DNA of 64,000 nt from Vibrio scophthalmi LMG 19158 (GTDB lineage: Bacteria; Pseudomonadota; Gammaproteobacteria; Enterobacterales; Vibrionaceae): assembly GCF_000222585.1 (NCBI RefSeq), contig NZ_AFWE01000112.1, positions 62,001 to 126,000 of the forward strand, read 5' to 3'. Shown here one piece after another: positions 43,474 through 54,254 of this stretch (positions within the stretch are counted from its first letter, which is position 1; each line of letters starts with the position of its first letter). The translations under genes were made by a program, and so were the position numbers. The notes beneath the pieces are model-generated. The model was not told where the DNA came from. It saw only the letters and a list, made by a program, of their open reading frames with translations, and ran no database searches.

Positions 43474-46167
43474 ATGATCTTTGCTCGCGTGTCGATTAAA
43501 TCGCGACTGCTAGTGCTGTGTCTTTTACCGACTCTGGTTATCTTGCTGTTTTGTGCAAATTCTGTCATCCGCATTCAGGAAAGGCTCGAGAGCTATACTG
43601 TGACCAATGTAAAAGCAGAGCATCTACGCCATCTTTCTGCCTTATCTAATCAGCTCTACTTTGCTCTATCTAAGCGGTTGAAAAATGACTCGGTCAAACA
43701 AGAGATCCATCAAAGCTTATTACAATTAGATCAAACGTTGGCGTTGGTTTCTGCTCAGCACCAGTTACGACCTGAACGGCGTCGCGTAATGACAGAGCAG
43801 ATTATGGAGCTAAAAGGTGTCTTACCTGAGTTGGAATTTGCCAGTTACACCAGCACGATAGAATTAGGCCGTTTGATGTTCAGCAGCTTAGAAACCTTGT
43901 TTTTGACCGTGCAACAGATTGAAAATTACCATGCAGATAGGTCAATTCAAAAAGCGGAAGTCGTGCTGAGTGATCTTAGTTGGCTGCATTTTTGGATGGA
44001 GAGAGAAGCATGGCTAGCAAGGGAAATTAGTACACTAGAGTGGGATTACGCCGATTATGCGGAAGAGTATTTTCGTGTAGGCGAACGCCAGCAATATTAT
44101 CTTGAACACTTCCTCAATAATGATGTACGTAATCCTAAAGCAGAGAAACTATTCGTGCTTTTTACTAGCCGAGAGTTTCGTCAAAGCGCCTATTTTAGAA
44201 GCCAAATGTTGCACAATCGCGCTACGCCCTTGGAGATGCATGAACTGGTTAAAGTAATTGAAAGTCGAAATCATGCCGTGGTCGATCAGTTAACTATTTT
44301 AGCCACTGAGCTTGAACAAGCGGTGGTTCTCAAAGGGAAGGCGAGTCAACAAAAATTAATCTTGCTGGCGATTATCAGTGGCTTAGTGTTGATCGTGATG
44401 TTTACATGGGGGGCGAGTACGTTACTTCGGATCAACTCAAAGCTAACTCGAATTCTAGATACAATGGGGATGATGAAAAGAAACGGTACCGTTGCCTTGA
44501 TCCCGGTTGATGGTAAGGATGAATTCACCGATTTTGCCGACAGTCTCAATCATATTATTCAAGAGCAAAGAGATTATGAACAGCAATTAGTTGAAGCAAA
44601 GGAAAGTGCGGAAGCCGCTAATAAAGCAAAGAGTATTTTCTTAGCCAATATCTCTCATGAAATACGCACTCCACTTAACGGTATCATCGGTATGACCGAA
44701 GTACTGTCGGATAGTCAACTAAGACCAAGCCAAGAAGAAATTTTAACGGATATTGAAGGCTCATCGCAATCATTGCTGGTACTGATCAACGATATCTTAG
44801 ATCTGTCAAAAATAGAGTCAGGGCGGTTATCACTATCAATCGTAGAGTCTGATATCAAAGAGGTGATTTACGAGACCTTAGCCATCTTACTCAGTAAGGC
44901 GAGAAAACAGCACGTTGATTTGTTTGTTGAATGGTTAACGCCCATTCCTAAGACAATTCGCATTGATGAGTTCCGTTTGAAGCAAGTGATACTGAATCTT
45001 TTGAGCAATGCGGTGAAATTCACCCACCAAGGTAGTGTAAAAGTACAGATATCACTGGTGGAAAAACTCGAACAAACAACACTTATCTGTACTGTCGTCG
45101 ACACTGGAGTCGGTATCGCTCAAGATAAGTTGAGTGAGATTTTTAAGCCGTTTACTCAAGAAGATGGTGGTATTACCCGATCTTACGGTGGAACAGGGCT
45201 TGGATTGACCATTTGTCGTCAGTTAGTCGAATTAATGAAGGGTGACATTTATGTCGATTCGGTTGTAGGCAAGGGCAGTCGCTTTATTGTTTCGATACCG
45301 ATTGATGTTCCAGCCGTGCAACCCACTCCCGTTCAAATTAATGAGCAGGTCTTGCTGCTGACCAATCATTGCCAGTATGAGCATTATATTAAGCAAGAAC
45401 TCCACCAGTTCGGGGTGACTTTTTACAGCGTAGAAGATATCGCCCATGCCAGTAATCTGGTGCAATCGTATGATGTGATATTGTATTGCATTACTAATAA
45501 ACACCATGCTTCTACGACGGGTTATAATGGAACCCAACCATCATATTTAGCGGAACTAACTCAGCTTAGACAGCTACAAACTAATGCTGAGATTGTTGTA
45601 TTGTCAGGCCCACAAGGGCGAACTGTGGCAGTAGAAGGTATCGTCTCATCCAGCTTAACCTTGCCGATGTTAGGAAATCGATTGGTGACCGCATTGCAAA
45701 AAAGATCCTACGCACGAGTGGCTATGACAAACGCTTCTCAAACGGTCGTTCATCATGAACCGAGGCAGACACGAAGCCGTAATATTTTGATTGTTGAAGA
45801 TAATTTGATGAATCAGAAAATTGCGAGTTTGTTTCTCAATAAAGCAGGTTTGGATTATCAAGTGGTGAGTAACGGGGCCGATGCGGTTGATGTGATTCAA
45901 TCAGGTGGGGCATTTGATGCCATATTGATGGATTGCATGATGCCAGTGATGGATGGCTTAACCGCAACACGGGAAATACGTCAATGGGAGCAGCGTAATG
46001 GTCATCAAGCGATTCCAATTATCGCGCTGACGGCCAGCGTGTTACCAGAAGATATTGATAGCTGTTTTGAGGCAGGGATGGATGCTTACTTAGCGAAACC
46101 CTACAAATCAAAACAGCTATTTGAAATCTTTGAGCAATTAAAGTTGGTTACTCTACCGGTTTGCTGA
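43474..46167 (+). CDS. Hybrid sensor histidine kinase
   Basis: About 897 aa. Start is uncertain: AAGGA abuts the ATG at 43462, so the ATG at 43474 is preferred. Order: membrane helix ([17 protein letters not shown]), an all-helical periplasmic sensor of ~280 residues, a second helix ([19 protein letters not shown]), HAMP, HisKA with [18 protein letters not shown], HATPase ([36 protein letters not shown]), a degenerate receiver-like stretch, and a C-terminal receiver ([28 protein letters not shown]). No HPt domain, so it needs a separate phosphotransferase. The 3' end overlaps dCMP deaminase by 20 bp, convergently. Ligand unknown. Confidence 0.92.
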   Translation: MIFARVSIKSRLLVLCLLPTLVILLFCANSVIRIQERLESYTVTNVKAEHLRHLSALSNQLYFALSKRLKNDSVKQEIHQSLLQLDQTLALVSAQHQLRPERRRVMTEQIMELKGVLPELEFASYTSTIELGRLMFSSLETLFLTVQQIENYHADRSIQKAEVVLSDLSWLHFWMEREAWLAREISTLEWDYADYAEEYFRVGERQQYYLEHFLNNDVRNPKAEKLFVLFTSREFRQSAYFRSQMLHNRATPLEMHELVKVIESRNHAVVDQLTILATELEQAVVLKGKASQQKLILLAIISGLVLIVMFTWGASTLLRINSKLTRILDTMGMMKRNGTVALIPVDGKDEFTDFADSLNHIIQEQRDYEQQLVEAKESAEAANKAKSIFLANISHEIRTPLNGIIGMTEVLSDSQLRPSQEEILTDIEGSSQSLLVLINDILDLSKIESGRLSLSIVESDIKEVIYETLAILLSKARKQHVDLFVEWLTPIPKTIRIDEFRLKQVILNLLSNAVKFTHQGSVKVQISLVEKLEQTTLICTVVDTGVGIAQDKLSEIFKPFTQEDGGITRSYGGTGLGLTICRQLVELMKGDIYVDSVVGKGSRFIVSIPIDVPAVQPTPVQINEQVLLLTNHCQYEHYIKQELHQFGVTFYSVEDIAHASNLVQSYDVILYCITNKHHASTTGYNGTQPSYLAELTQLRQLQTNAEIVVLSGPQGRTVAVEGIVSSSLTLPMLGNRLVTALQKRSYARVAMTNASQTVVHHEPRQTRSRNILIVEDNLMNQKIASLFLNKAGLDYQVVSNGADAVDVIQSGGAFDAILMDCMMPVMDGLTATREIRQWEQRNGHQAIPIIALTASVLPEDIDSCFEAGMDAYLAKPYKSKQLFEIFEQLKLVTLPVC

Positions 46168-46603
46168 TATCAGCCAGTGGTAGCCAATTGACTTTCACGC
46201 CAGCTTGTAAAAACATCTCTTGGCTGACTTTGATTTTATCGCCCCAGCGTGAGAGAAAATCTTCGGTTTGCTCTGGGCAGTGCACAGCTGAAATACCGGT
46301 TTGAATGATCTTTGCCGCGCAATTTGGGCACGGAAAGTGTGTCACCCAGATTTCACACCCGTCTAAATCTCGTTTCGCGAACAAAATCGCGTTCTCTTCG
46401 GCATGAAGCGTTTTTAAGTATTTCATTTCGCGTTCATCGGTTTCCGCGCTGTCGGAAATACCATGTGGGTAACCATTAAAGCCGACCGAGACAATGCGAT
46501 TTTGTTTAGTAATGACCGCACCAACTTGAGTGGATGGATCTTTACTCCAAGAGCCAACAAGCTCAGCCATTTGGTAAAAGCGTTGCGCCCATTTTGAAAT
46601 CAT
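46148..46603 (-). CDS. Deoxycytidylate deaminase family protein
   Basis: 151 aa, start with AAGGAAG upstream. Zinc motifs [14 protein letters not shown] (His-x-Glu) and [13 protein letters not shown] (PCxxC) define the cytidine/deoxycytidylate deaminase fold; the N-terminal [21 protein letters not shown] is typical of dCMP deaminase. It converts dCMP to dUMP for thymidylate synthesis. The frame above 46603 is extension. The 3' end overlaps the hybrid kinase gene convergently. Confidence 0.9.
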   Translation of the reverse strand: MISKWAQRFYQMAELVGSWSKDPSTQVGAVITKQNRIVSVGFNGYPHGISDSAETDEREMKYLKTLHAEENAILFAKRDLDGCEIWVTHFPCPNCAAKIIQTGISAVHCPEQTEDFLSRWGDKIKVSQEMFLQAGVKVNWLPLADISKPVE

Positions 46604-46984
46604 TAAATCTTCCTTACAAAGAGTGAATGTGACCACGAATAAGCGATGTGATTCGCTAAGTCGTTGACCATAAAAACACAATAATGTGATCTAGGTTGGA
46701 TCATAATATCTCACTTTTTAATGAGTTAGTAGCCACAATCCACACTGACGCTGCTCAATTTTTCTTCGTTTATAGCCTGCTGAGTCGTGTGTTTAAGAAT
46801 GATGAGGTAAAAACTGCCCATTAGTACGTAAGAGATCTCTCACAACGACGTAAGAAACTATCGTTCCGTCGTTGAGTAAATAGCGAAGGGTTTTTGTTAA
46901 CTTGTTGATAAATAGTAGTTTAATTGATTTTTATGGAAAATAATCAACATTTGTATACGGTAATGCTATTGAGAGATTCGGCTT
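46604..46984. promoter_or_regulatory. Upstream region of the CsrB-type sRNA with a VarA/GacA-like box
   Basis: At 46827-46844 CGTAAG-AGATCT-CTCACA matches the TGTAAG-N6-CTTACA GacA/UvrY/VarA box in 10 of 12 conserved positions, about 140-160 bp before the RNA. No gene is seen in this spacer. Confidence 0.7.
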
Positions 46985-47250
46985 AGATGGTTAAATTAAA
47001 GGTGTCAGCAGGATGCGGACACGGAACAGGAAAGACCCAAGGATTTGGTCATCTTCAGGACGAAGATTTAGCCATCGAGGAACGATGGTTAGCTAGGATT
47101 GCGAAGGACACCGCTAGGACAGCGATGTTATGGAAGTGCTGAAGGATGCAGCGTACTATCAAGGATATGATGCAGGGAGCACTTATTAGTAGCCGGATTG
47201 CTGCGAGTAAGAATAGACCCCGTTAGGCTTTGCCTAGCGGGGTTTTCTTT
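46985..47250 (+). ncRNA. csrB: CsrB/RsmZ-family regulatory sRNA
   Basis: Between 46999 and 47200 there are about 15 GGA motifs, many as AGGA. Several sit in loops of small hairpins, as in known CsrA sponges: ATCTTC-AGGAC-GAAGAT (47051-47067), CCATCG-AGGAA-CGATGG (47072-47088), CGCT-AGGAC-AGCG (47112-47124). The 3' part (GATGCAGGGAGCA then TAGCCGGATTGCTGCGA) resembles the end of E. coli CsrB. It ends in a strong terminator. Such RNAs bind and titrate CsrA; a VarA/GacA-like box lies upstream. The 5' end is approximate, and csrB versus csrC/csrD naming cannot be settled here. Confidence 0.93.
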
Positions 47251-47251
47251 T
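47217..47251 (+). terminator. Terminator of the CsrB-type sRNA
   Basis: ACCCCGTTAGGC / GCCTAGCGGGGT (12 bp with one G-T) with loop TTT, followed by TTCTTTT. Confidence 0.92.
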
Positions 47252-47271
47252 ATATAAACTAAATTAAGAGC

Positions 47272-48549
47272 TTAGCGCTTAAAAGTTACCGCTTCTGTTT
47301 CAGCTAGGTGAATTTGGGTCGTTGCTGGTTGTGTTTCTGCAATCACTTTACCGTGGCGAACCGAGTAACGCACAGGGACTTGGCGACGTACCGCATCAAA
47401 ACCGTTTTCAGCAGGAAGGATCAGTAGGCTGCCCGGCTTACCTTGTTCAATGCCATGTTGATCATGGATATTCAAAGTACGTGCTGAGTTAGTACTGATA
47501 AGTTCTAAGCCGTTATTGATCTGGTCGTAACCCATCACCTGACACACATGCAGACCCATATGCAGCACTTGCATCATATTCGCGGTGCCTAATGGGTACC
47601 ATGGGTCGAAGACATCATCATGGCCAAAACAAACGTTAATATTGGCAGCAAGCATCTCTTTCACTCGCGTCACACCACGACGTTTTGGGTAGTCATCAAA
47701 ACGGCCTTGCAGGTGAATGTTGACCAGTGGGTTCGCAACAAAGTTAATGCCAGACATGCGTAGCAAGCGGAATAAACGTGACGCGTATGCGCCGTTGTAA
47801 GAGCCCATTGCTGTTGTGTGGCTTGCGGTGACCTTGTGGCCCATGTTGAATTTATGCGCCAGCGCAGCCAAGGTTTCGATAAAGCGAGATTGCTCGTCGT
47901 CAATTTCGTCACAGTGAACATCAATAAGACGATCGTATTTTTGTGCTAATTCAAATACGTAGTGCAGTGATTCAACACCATATTCACGCGTGAATTCGAA
48001 GTGTGGAATCGCACCAATGACGTCAGCACCCAGTTGAACCGCTTCTTCTAGCAGTTCTTTACCGTTCGGGTAAGATAGAATGCCTTCTTGCGGGAACGCA
48101 ACGATTTGGATATCTACCCATTCTTTCATCTCTTCACGCACTTCAATCATCGCTTTGAGCGCGATTAATGTTGGATCTGAGACGTCTACGTGAGTTCGTA
48201 CATGCTGCACACCATTCGCAATTTGCCATTTTAGTGTCTGTTTAGCGCGTGACTTTACATCTTCAATCGACAGCAGCTCTTTACGCTCAGCCCAGCGTTC
48301 GATACCTTCAAACAAGGTACCTGAAATGTTCCAGCTTGGCTCGCCGGCGGTTTGAGTCGTATCTAAGTGAATGTGAGGCTCGCAGAAAGGTGCGACCGCT
48401 AGGCCACCTTCCGCATCGAGCACATTACCGGTGAAATTAAGTTCAACGGTATTGTCTTCAATACGCTCGAATTGACCATCCTTAATCAGAATCTGCTTGA
48501 GACCTTCTTGTCCTTGCAGTGTTGCGTTCTTGATCAGTAGTGTTGTCAT
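47272..48549 (-). CDS. codA: Cytosine deaminase
   Basis: 425 aa amidohydrolase close in length to E. coli CodA. Metal and catalytic residues are seen in [44 protein letters not shown] and [17 protein letters not shown]. It deaminates cytosine to uracil. AAGGAA precedes the ATG, nine bases after the codB stop, so codB-codA form an operon. Confidence 0.95.
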   Translation of the reverse strand: MTTLLIKNATLQGQEGLKQILIKDGQFERIEDNTVELNFTGNVLDAEGGLAVAPFCEPHIHLDTTQTAGEPSWNISGTLFEGIERWAERKELLSIEDVKSRAKQTLKWQIANGVQHVRTHVDVSDPTLIALKAMIEVREEMKEWVDIQIVAFPQEGILSYPNGKELLEEAVQLGADVIGAIPHFEFTREYGVESLHYVFELAQKYDRLIDVHCDEIDDEQSRFIETLAALAHKFNMGHKVTASHTTAMGSYNGAYASRLFRLLRMSGINFVANPLVNIHLQGRFDDYPKRRGVTRVKEMLAANINVCFGHDDVFDPWYPLGTANMMQVLHMGLHVCQVMGYDQINNGLELISTNSARTLNIHDQHGIEQGKPGSLLILPAENGFDAVRRQVPVRYSVRHGKVIAETQPATTQIHLAETEAVTFKR

Positions 48550-48558
48550 GATGGTTCC

Positions 48559-49797
48559 TTACGCTGGTTGTTGAACCAGAGTCTTTTTATTTACGATAGG
48601 ATTTAATACTAAGTAGCTGATTGCGCCGCCAAGTACCGCATTTACGGGTACGACACCTGGTAAGAAGTGGCCAGCAATCACGCCAATCGCAACGGCTGCG
48701 ATACCTGCCCAGTTAATGGTTTGGAACTGAGCTTGGTCAAAATTGAGGTAACGCTTACGGTTGGCTAAGAAATCCGCAATGATCACGCCACCAATTGGTG
48801 GAATAGCCAGAGATAAGAAGGTCAACCAACCAACGAAGTTATTGTACAGCCATAATGCGCAAAGTGTACCGATTACACCATTGAGCATAGAGATATATTT
48901 GCTAGGTAGCCCCGTGATATTTGAAAAGCCTAAGCCGGAAGCGTACAGCGCGTTGTCGTTGGTGGTCCAAATATTAAGGCCAAGAACAATAATTGCGGGA
49001 ATAAGTAACCCTTGCGCAATCATGACTTCTGAAATATCGGATTGGCCAGTAACAGCCGCGCCAGCCGCCCCGAAGACAAACATCAGTGAGTTGCCGACAA
49101 AGAAAGCAATCATCGTCACCATCACCGCGCCCATTGGCTTTTTACCAAAACGAACGAAGTCAGCCGTCAGTGTTCCTGCGCTAACAAATGAGCCAACCAC
49201 CATCGCCAAGGCTACTGAAAAATCGAGAGGTTCAGCTGGCTGTACTTTTTGTAGCTGCTCTACGCCGCCAATACTGTTAACGGCCTCAATTACAGAGTAG
49301 CCACCGAGTAGCGCAATCGCAGGAACTGCAATGGCAGACAAAATCATTAAAGCGGCAATGCCAAAGTACACCGTGGCCGTCATCAGCAAGCCAGATGTGA
49401 TAATCAGCACATTGGTATCAATACCTGTCGCTTTGTGTACTGGAATTGCAAACATAGCGACACCGACACCAAACCAACCGACTTGGGTACCGCCAAGCAG
49501 TGCTGAAGGAAGCCATGAGCCTTTAGAGCCAAAAGAAAAACGAGCAAGAAGATGAGTAGAGAGGCCGGTAGAAGCGCCGATGTAACCAAGAAAAGAAGTG
49601 TAGATGCCGAGAATGAGGTTGCCAATTAGAACTGCGAGTAAGAAATCATCAAAGGAAAGCCCAATACCAAGTGAACCGCCAGTCCACATACTTGCGGAGA
49701 AAAAAGTGAGCCCTAGCATCACCATGGTTAACGACGCTACGCCTTTACGGGCCGAAATTGGAACAGGTCCAAGACTATAATTATTATCTGCAGCCAT
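48559..49797 (-). CDS. codB: Cytosine permease
   Basis: 412 aa with twelve predicted helices, NCS1 family. Start MAADNNYSLGPVP with AGAGG upstream; the frame to 49836 is extension. LTFFSASMWTGGSLGIGLSF and GLNIWTTNDNALYASGLGFS are conserved CodB stretches. It imports cytosine for the deaminase encoded nine bases downstream. Two LacI/PurR-like half-palindromes lie in the long AT-rich upstream spacer. Confidence 0.95.
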   Translation of the reverse strand: MAADNNYSLGPVPISARKGVASLTMVMLGLTFFSASMWTGGSLGIGLSFDDFLLAVLIGNLILGIYTSFLGYIGASTGLSTHLLARFSFGSKGSWLPSALLGGTQVGWFGVGVAMFAIPVHKATGIDTNVLIITSGLLMTATVYFGIAALMILSAIAVPAIALLGGYSVIEAVNSIGGVEQLQKVQPAEPLDFSVALAMVVGSFVSAGTLTADFVRFGKKPMGAVMVTMIAFFVGNSLMFVFGAAGAAVTGQSDISEVMIAQGLLIPAIIVLGLNIWTTNDNALYASGLGFSNITGLPSKYISMLNGVIGTLCALWLYNNFVGWLTFLSLAIPPIGGVIIADFLANRKRYLNFDQAQFQTINWAGIAAVAIGVIAGHFLPGVVPVNAVLGGAISYLVLNPIVNKKTLVQQPA

Positions 49798-50462
49798 TTT
49801 TACCTCTACAAGTAAGACAAGAAAACTAAATGCCATGTTTTGGTTAAACGGCGCGTATTATGATGATTGAAAACAAACTGTCAATGACTAAATTGTCACT
49901 TGTGCTTCATTGTTGTGGGTTTTGTGTTTTATTTTCTGTTAATTCAATATATTAGAATTTGTTTTTTGATTGAACTCATTGCTTATGAAAACGTTTTTAT
50001 AGTCATGGATTTTGCGCTGTTAATCTATTTTGGAGTGTTTGTGTGGGCTGGTGTGCTCAGGTGTAAAAAAGACTCCAATTGTATTTATTTCTCTTGATTG
50101 CAAACGTTTACTATTTATGCGTTGTAGTGTTTGTTTGAATTTTGCTCTATTTTTCTTTGTTTTACTTATTGTTTTGGTATTTTCAGTTAATTTTATTGCT
50201 TGGGTTTAATAAATTAATGGTTAACATTGGTTTTATTATGGTTTTTTACGGATTTAATTTTTCGACGTTCGGTTTGATATGAAAATTGTTTTGATCGAAA
50301 AAGTGGGGTTTTGCGTACAATCTGGCTAAGCAGCAGAAAAGGTGAACTGTTGTGCTTGTTTGAGTGAAATATTTGATAACAGTGTGTTAATTGAGAGGTT
50401 TGCACAAGAAAAATGAAGCTATTTCAGTATAATGCGCATAGCTTTCAATAAGGAGATAAACA
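49798..50462. promoter_or_regulatory. AT-rich divergent spacer codB/azurin with PurR-like sites
   Basis: 665 bp, markedly T-rich on the plus strand between about 49910 and 50240. GAAAACGTTTTT (49987-49998) and TTGCAAACGTTTACT (50098-50112) resemble LacI/PurR-family half-palindromes; PurR controls codBA in E. coli, but these lie 190-315 bp upstream of codB. The 65-residue frame at 49900 is hydrophobic low-complexity and is not credited. Confidence 0.5.
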
Positions 50463-50915
50463 ATGAAACTTCGTTACTTGCTTTCTATAACAACATTATT
50501 CGCAGCGGCTTTCTCAGCTCAAGCAAGCGCAAGCTGTGAGGTAACTATCGAAGCAAACGATATGATGAAATTCTCAACGGATGTGATTAGCGTACCAGCG
50601 ACTTGTGAAGAGGTCTCAATCACACTAAAGCACACAGGTAGCCTACCTGCGACGTCGATGGGCCACAACATTGTGATCGCTGATACTGCTAACGTTCAAG
50701 CAGTAGGTACAGAAGGCATGAGCGCGGGTATCGACAACAGCTATGTCAAGCCGGGTGATGAACGTGTCTATGCATTTTCAGAAGTGATTGGTGGTGGAGA
50801 TTCGACAACGCTAACGTTTGATACTGCGAAGCTTAAGGCGGGTGGTGATTACACTTTCTTCTGCTCGTTCCCAGGTCACTGGGCCATCATGAAAGGCAAA
50901 TTTGAGTTCAAATAA
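50463..50915 (+). CDS. azu: Azurin (periplasmic blue copper protein)
   Basis: 150 aa with a Sec signal ending AQASA. Copper ligands are all visible: His in SMGHNIVI, then the C-terminal loop CSFPGHWAIMKG with Cys, His and Met. The N-terminal disulfide pair Cys-Glu-Val and ATCEE is present. It shuttles electrons in the periplasm, often to peroxidases or denitrification enzymes; none is seen nearby. AAGGAG precedes the ATG. Confidence 0.94.
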   Translation: MKLRYLLSITTLFAAAFSAQASASCEVTIEANDMMKFSTDVISVPATCEEVSITLKHTGSLPATSMGHNIVIADTANVQAVGTEGMSAGIDNSYVKPGDERVYAFSEVIGGGDSTTLTFDTAKLKAGGDYTFFCSFPGHWAIMKGKFEFK

Positions 50916-50944
50916 CGCTCAGTGTTAGAGTTCTATTTCATACG

Positions 50945-50974
50945 AAAACGCCCCGAATCTCGGGGCGTTTTTAT
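50945..50974 (+). terminator. Intrinsic terminator after azurin
   Basis: ACGCCCCGA / TCGGGGCGT, loop ATC, followed by TTTTATT; A residues on the left make it usable for pyrC-side transcription too. Confidence 0.9.
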
Positions 50975-51048
50975 TGGTTGGAATTCGCCATTAGACTGTT
51001 GTACCAATCAGAATAACGACGTGACCAGCAAGACGAACGTTGCGGGTA

Positions 51049-52077
51049 TTATTTAACAGACCAAGTGATCTCTTCACCCGCTTTGATTGGCACCACAATA
51101 TCACTACCAAATGGCATGGTTGTTGGCACGGTCCAAGCTTGCTTGGTTAGCGTAACCGTATCAGCATTGCGTGGCTGGCCGTAAAAGTCTGGGCCGTTGT
51201 GACTTGCAAACCCTTCAAGGTTCTCAAGTTTACCCTCTTGTTCAAATACTTCTGCATATAACTCTAACGCTGCGTGCGCCGTGTATGAACCCGCACAACC
51301 ACAAGCGGCTTCTTTCTTGTCTTTGGCATGTGGTGCTGAATCTGTCCCCAAGAAGAACTTTTTGCTGCCGCTGGTTGCTGCTGCAATCAGTGCTTGTTGG
51401 TGCGTATTACGCTTTAGAATTGGCAAGCAGTAGAAGTGCGGTTTAATGCCACCCACGAGCATGTGATTACGATTATACATCAGGTGATGTGCAGTGATTG
51501 TCGCAGCCACATTGTCGTTAGCAGTGTTAACAAAATTTGCCGCGTCTGCGGTGGTGATATGCTCTAAAACGATTTTTAGGTTAGGGAAATCGTTCACAAT
51601 CGGTGCGAGAACTGTCTCTAGGAATTGCTTTTCACGGTCAAAAATATCGATTTCGTGTGCAGTCACTTCACCATGTACCAACAACAACATGCCAACCTCT
51701 TCCATTGCTTCTAGCACTGGGTAAATGTTTTTTGCTGAGGTTACACCTGAATCTGAGTTAGTGGTTGCGCCGGCAGGGTACAGTTTAGCGGCGACAACAA
51801 GACCTGAGGCTTTGGCTTTACGAATTTCATCAGGAGTCGTATTGTCGGTTAGATAAAGCGCCATGAGAGGAGAAAATTGAGCACTTGGTTTTTCTGCCAT
51901 GATACGTTCACGATAGGCTGCGGCCATTTCGGTATCAGTAATTGGTGGAATGGTGTTTGGCATGATGAGCGCGCGGCCGTTGTAACGGCTGATGTCGCGT
52001 ACCGTGTCTTTAAGAACTTCGCCATCGCGAAGGTGTACGTGCCAGTCGTCCGGACGAGTAATCGTAATAGTTGTCAT
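51049..52077 (-). CDS. pyrC: Dihydroorotase
   Basis: 342 aa, usual length for the class II enzyme. Start [19 protein letters not shown], with GGGAG upstream; the frame to 52122 is extension. The metal site is in WHVHLRDG, the carboxylated lysine in [12 protein letters not shown], and the catalytic Asp in FLGTDSAPH. It interconverts carbamoyl aspartate and dihydroorotate in pyrimidine synthesis. It is a single gene on the minus strand. Confidence 0.96.
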   Translation of the reverse strand: MTTITITRPDDWHVHLRDGEVLKDTVRDISRYNGRALIMPNTIPPITDTEMAAAYRERIMAEKPSAQFSPLMALYLTDNTTPDEIRKAKASGLVVAAKLYPAGATTNSDSGVTSAKNIYPVLEAMEEVGMLLLVHGEVTAHEIDIFDREKQFLETVLAPIVNDFPNLKIVLEHITTADAANFVNTANDNVAATITAHHLMYNRNHMLVGGIKPHFYCLPILKRNTHQQALIAAATSGSKKFFLGTDSAPHAKDKKEAACGCAGSYTAHAALELYAEVFEQEGKLENLEGFASHNGPDFYGQPRNADTVTLTKQAWTVPTTMPFGSDIVVPIKAGEEITWSVK

Positions 52078-52372
52078 GTTAGCTCCCACCATGAAATAGT
52101 TGTCTGATTGGAGCCTAAGCAATTGTTTATATGAATAAACGCGAATGCTTAGGCGACAGGATGATAGAGGAAAGCGATAACGATTTCACCTTCTTTTTTT
52201 ATCGATTGCGCTCGTGGCATAATAATAAGCTAAACGTTTGCGCAATTGATTGAATGAGTCATAGCGGCCGCGGGTTCTATTGTTTCACTCGCGGGGTGAG
52301 CAGTCGGCAGGTTAAAAATTGGTTATACTCGCAAACAAATATCCCTAGAAAATAGATAACTAAGGAAGGGCA

Positions 52373-54184
52373 ATGTCAGCGTCAACACTCGCAAAAATTA
52401 ATGTTTACCCGGTTAAGTCAGTCGCCGGTGTTTCGATGTCAACGGCATGGGTTGAAAAGCAAGGGCTGATGTTTGATCGACGTTTCATGCTTGCCAAAGC
52501 TGATGGTGCGATGGTCACGGCTAGAAAATATCCTCACATGGTGCAAGTGAAATCGGTATTGTGTTCAGATGGTTTATTGTTCACCGCTCCCAATCGTGCG
52601 GCACTTCGCATTCGTTACAGTGAATTTAAAATGCAGCCAACGCCTGTGACAGTGTGGAGCGATACCTTTAGCGCATTTACGACGTCAGATGAAGCGGATG
52701 ATTGGTTTAGTGACGTGGTCGGTTGTCGTGTCGAGTTGGTTTTTACTGGCGAGCAATCTCAGCGGGTGCGAGAAAAGTTGGGCCACAATGTCAGCTTTGC
52801 GGATGGTTATCCATTGCTGATCATCAGTGAAGGGTCGTTAGCAGAGCTGAATAAACGCAGTAGTGATACGCACACTATGGATCAATTTCGTACCAATTTG
52901 GTTGCCTCTGATCTTGAGCCTTTTGTTGAAGATAGCTGGAAACGGATTCGTATTGGCGAGGTTGAATTTGAAGCGGTCAAACCTTGCGAACGCTGTATTC
53001 TGACCACTGTTGATACGCAAACTGGCCAACTTAGAGACAATAAAGAGCCATTAAAAACCTTGAGCGATTTCCGTGCTAATGAGTTTGGTGGCGTCTTTTT
53101 TGGACAAAATTTGGTGGCAAAAAATGAAGGCATGATCCGTGCTGGGGACCCTATTGAGGTGCTTGAGTACAAAGAGAAAGAGTTCTATGTCGATAACTCC
53201 CCGCAATTGCACCAATTAACTTGTGTTGAACGCGAAGACATCGCGCGTAACTTTACCACGTTCTGGTTTGAATCTGAGCAGCTTATCGAGTACAAAGCAG
53301 GTCAGCATCTGCCGATTCAAATTACGCTTGATGGTGAACAGGTTGCGCGACGTTATACGCTCTCTTCGTCACCTTCACGGCCTAATAAACTGGCGATTTC
53401 AGTGAAAAAAATCGCTGGTGGGCGCATTTCTCATTGGCTAAGTGAGCACTTACAAGTGGGAGATGTGCTGAATTGCCAATCACCAGATGGTTGCTTTCAC
53501 TTAGAAGAAAACCATTTCAACCCCACCTTATTGCTATCTGCAGGTAGTGGCGTGACCCCAATGCTGTCGATGTTGCGTTATCTTGCCGATAATAAGCAAT
53601 TGGATGATGTGGTCTTTTATCATCAGTGCAGCACAGAAGCGGATATCCCTTATCGCAGTGAGCTTGAACAACTGGTACGTGAGCACGGCGGGTTGAAGGT
53701 GTTGATTTCCCTTTCTAAGGCGCCATTAGATTGGTTCGGTTTAAAAGGGCGGTTAAGCCCGATGCACTTAAAGCAGGTACCAGATATTGCAAAGCGAGAA
53801 GTGTATGTTTGTGGCCCCGAAGGGTTTATGCAACAAGCAAAATCAATGTTATTGCAAGCCGGTATGAATGAAGGCCAGTATCATCAAGAAGCATTTACCG
53901 CCATGCGAGTAGAGCTTACCGTTGAGCAAACCGTGACCGTTAAAGTGAATAGCCACCAATTCGTTGGGGACAATCAGCGCACGATGCTGGAACAAGCGGA
54001 AGAGGCAGGGGTTAATATTCCCAATAGCTGCCGTGCCGGTTTGTGCGGTGCTTGTCGAGTGAAAGTCGTATCGGGGAAGGTAACGCATGCTCAAGTTCCC
54101 GCTCTTGACCATATTGATGTCGCAGGTGGAGAAGCGTTAGCGTGTTGCGCAGTGCCTTCATCCGATATTGAAGTGAAATACTAA
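52373..54184 (+). CDS. MOSC domain fused to a ferredoxin-type oxidoreductase
   Basis: 603 aa in three parts. Residues about 1-265 are MOSC_N plus MOSC (KINVYPVKSVAGV, FRTNLVASDLEPF, and the conserved Cys in KPCERCILTTVD). Residues about 280-500 are an FAD/NAD reductase module (RRYTLSSSPS for FAD, LLSAGSGVTPML and VYVCGPEGFM for the nucleotide). The last ~85 residues are a plant-type 2Fe-2S ferredoxin (CRAGLCGACRV plus a distal Cys). It looks like YcbX with a built-in NAD(P)H reductase, and so may supply electrons for molybdenum-dependent detoxification of N-hydroxylated compounds; that role is inferred. Confidence 0.9.
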   Translation: MSASTLAKINVYPVKSVAGVSMSTAWVEKQGLMFDRRFMLAKADGAMVTARKYPHMVQVKSVLCSDGLLFTAPNRAALRIRYSEFKMQPTPVTVWSDTFSAFTTSDEADDWFSDVVGCRVELVFTGEQSQRVREKLGHNVSFADGYPLLIISEGSLAELNKRSSDTHTMDQFRTNLVASDLEPFVEDSWKRIRIGEVEFEAVKPCERCILTTVDTQTGQLRDNKEPLKTLSDFRANEFGGVFFGQNLVAKNEGMIRAGDPIEVLEYKEKEFYVDNSPQLHQLTCVEREDIARNFTTFWFESEQLIEYKAGQHLPIQITLDGEQVARRYTLSSSPSRPNKLAISVKKIAGGRISHWLSEHLQVGDVLNCQSPDGCFHLEENHFNPTLLLSAGSGVTPMLSMLRYLADNKQLDDVVFYHQCSTEADIPYRSELEQLVREHGGLKVLISLSKAPLDWFGLKGRLSPMHLKQVPDIAKREVYVCGPEGFMQQAKSMLLQAGMNEGQYHQEAFTAMRVELTVEQTVTVKVNSHQFVGDNQRTMLEQAEEAGVNIPNSCRAGLCGACRVKVVSGKVTHAQVPALDHIDVAGGEALACCAVPSSDIEVKY

Positions 54185-54200
54185 CGGTTAGAATAGCGTT

Positions 54201-54239
54201 AAACCTTGTGCTGGTGGGCTATTAGCACAAGGTTTTATT
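54201..54239 (+). terminator. Intrinsic terminator after the MOSC-reductase gene
   Basis: AAACCTTGTGCT / AGCACAAGGTTT, 12-bp perfect stem with 11-base loop, followed by TATT. Confidence 0.85.
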
Positions 54240-54254
54240 GGTATTAGATCGTGA

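Noticed and set aside
49900-50097. 65-residue hydrophobic ORF
   Set aside because: Low-complexity T-rich DNA yields hydrophobic codons by composition; no Shine-Dalgarno or family resemblance.
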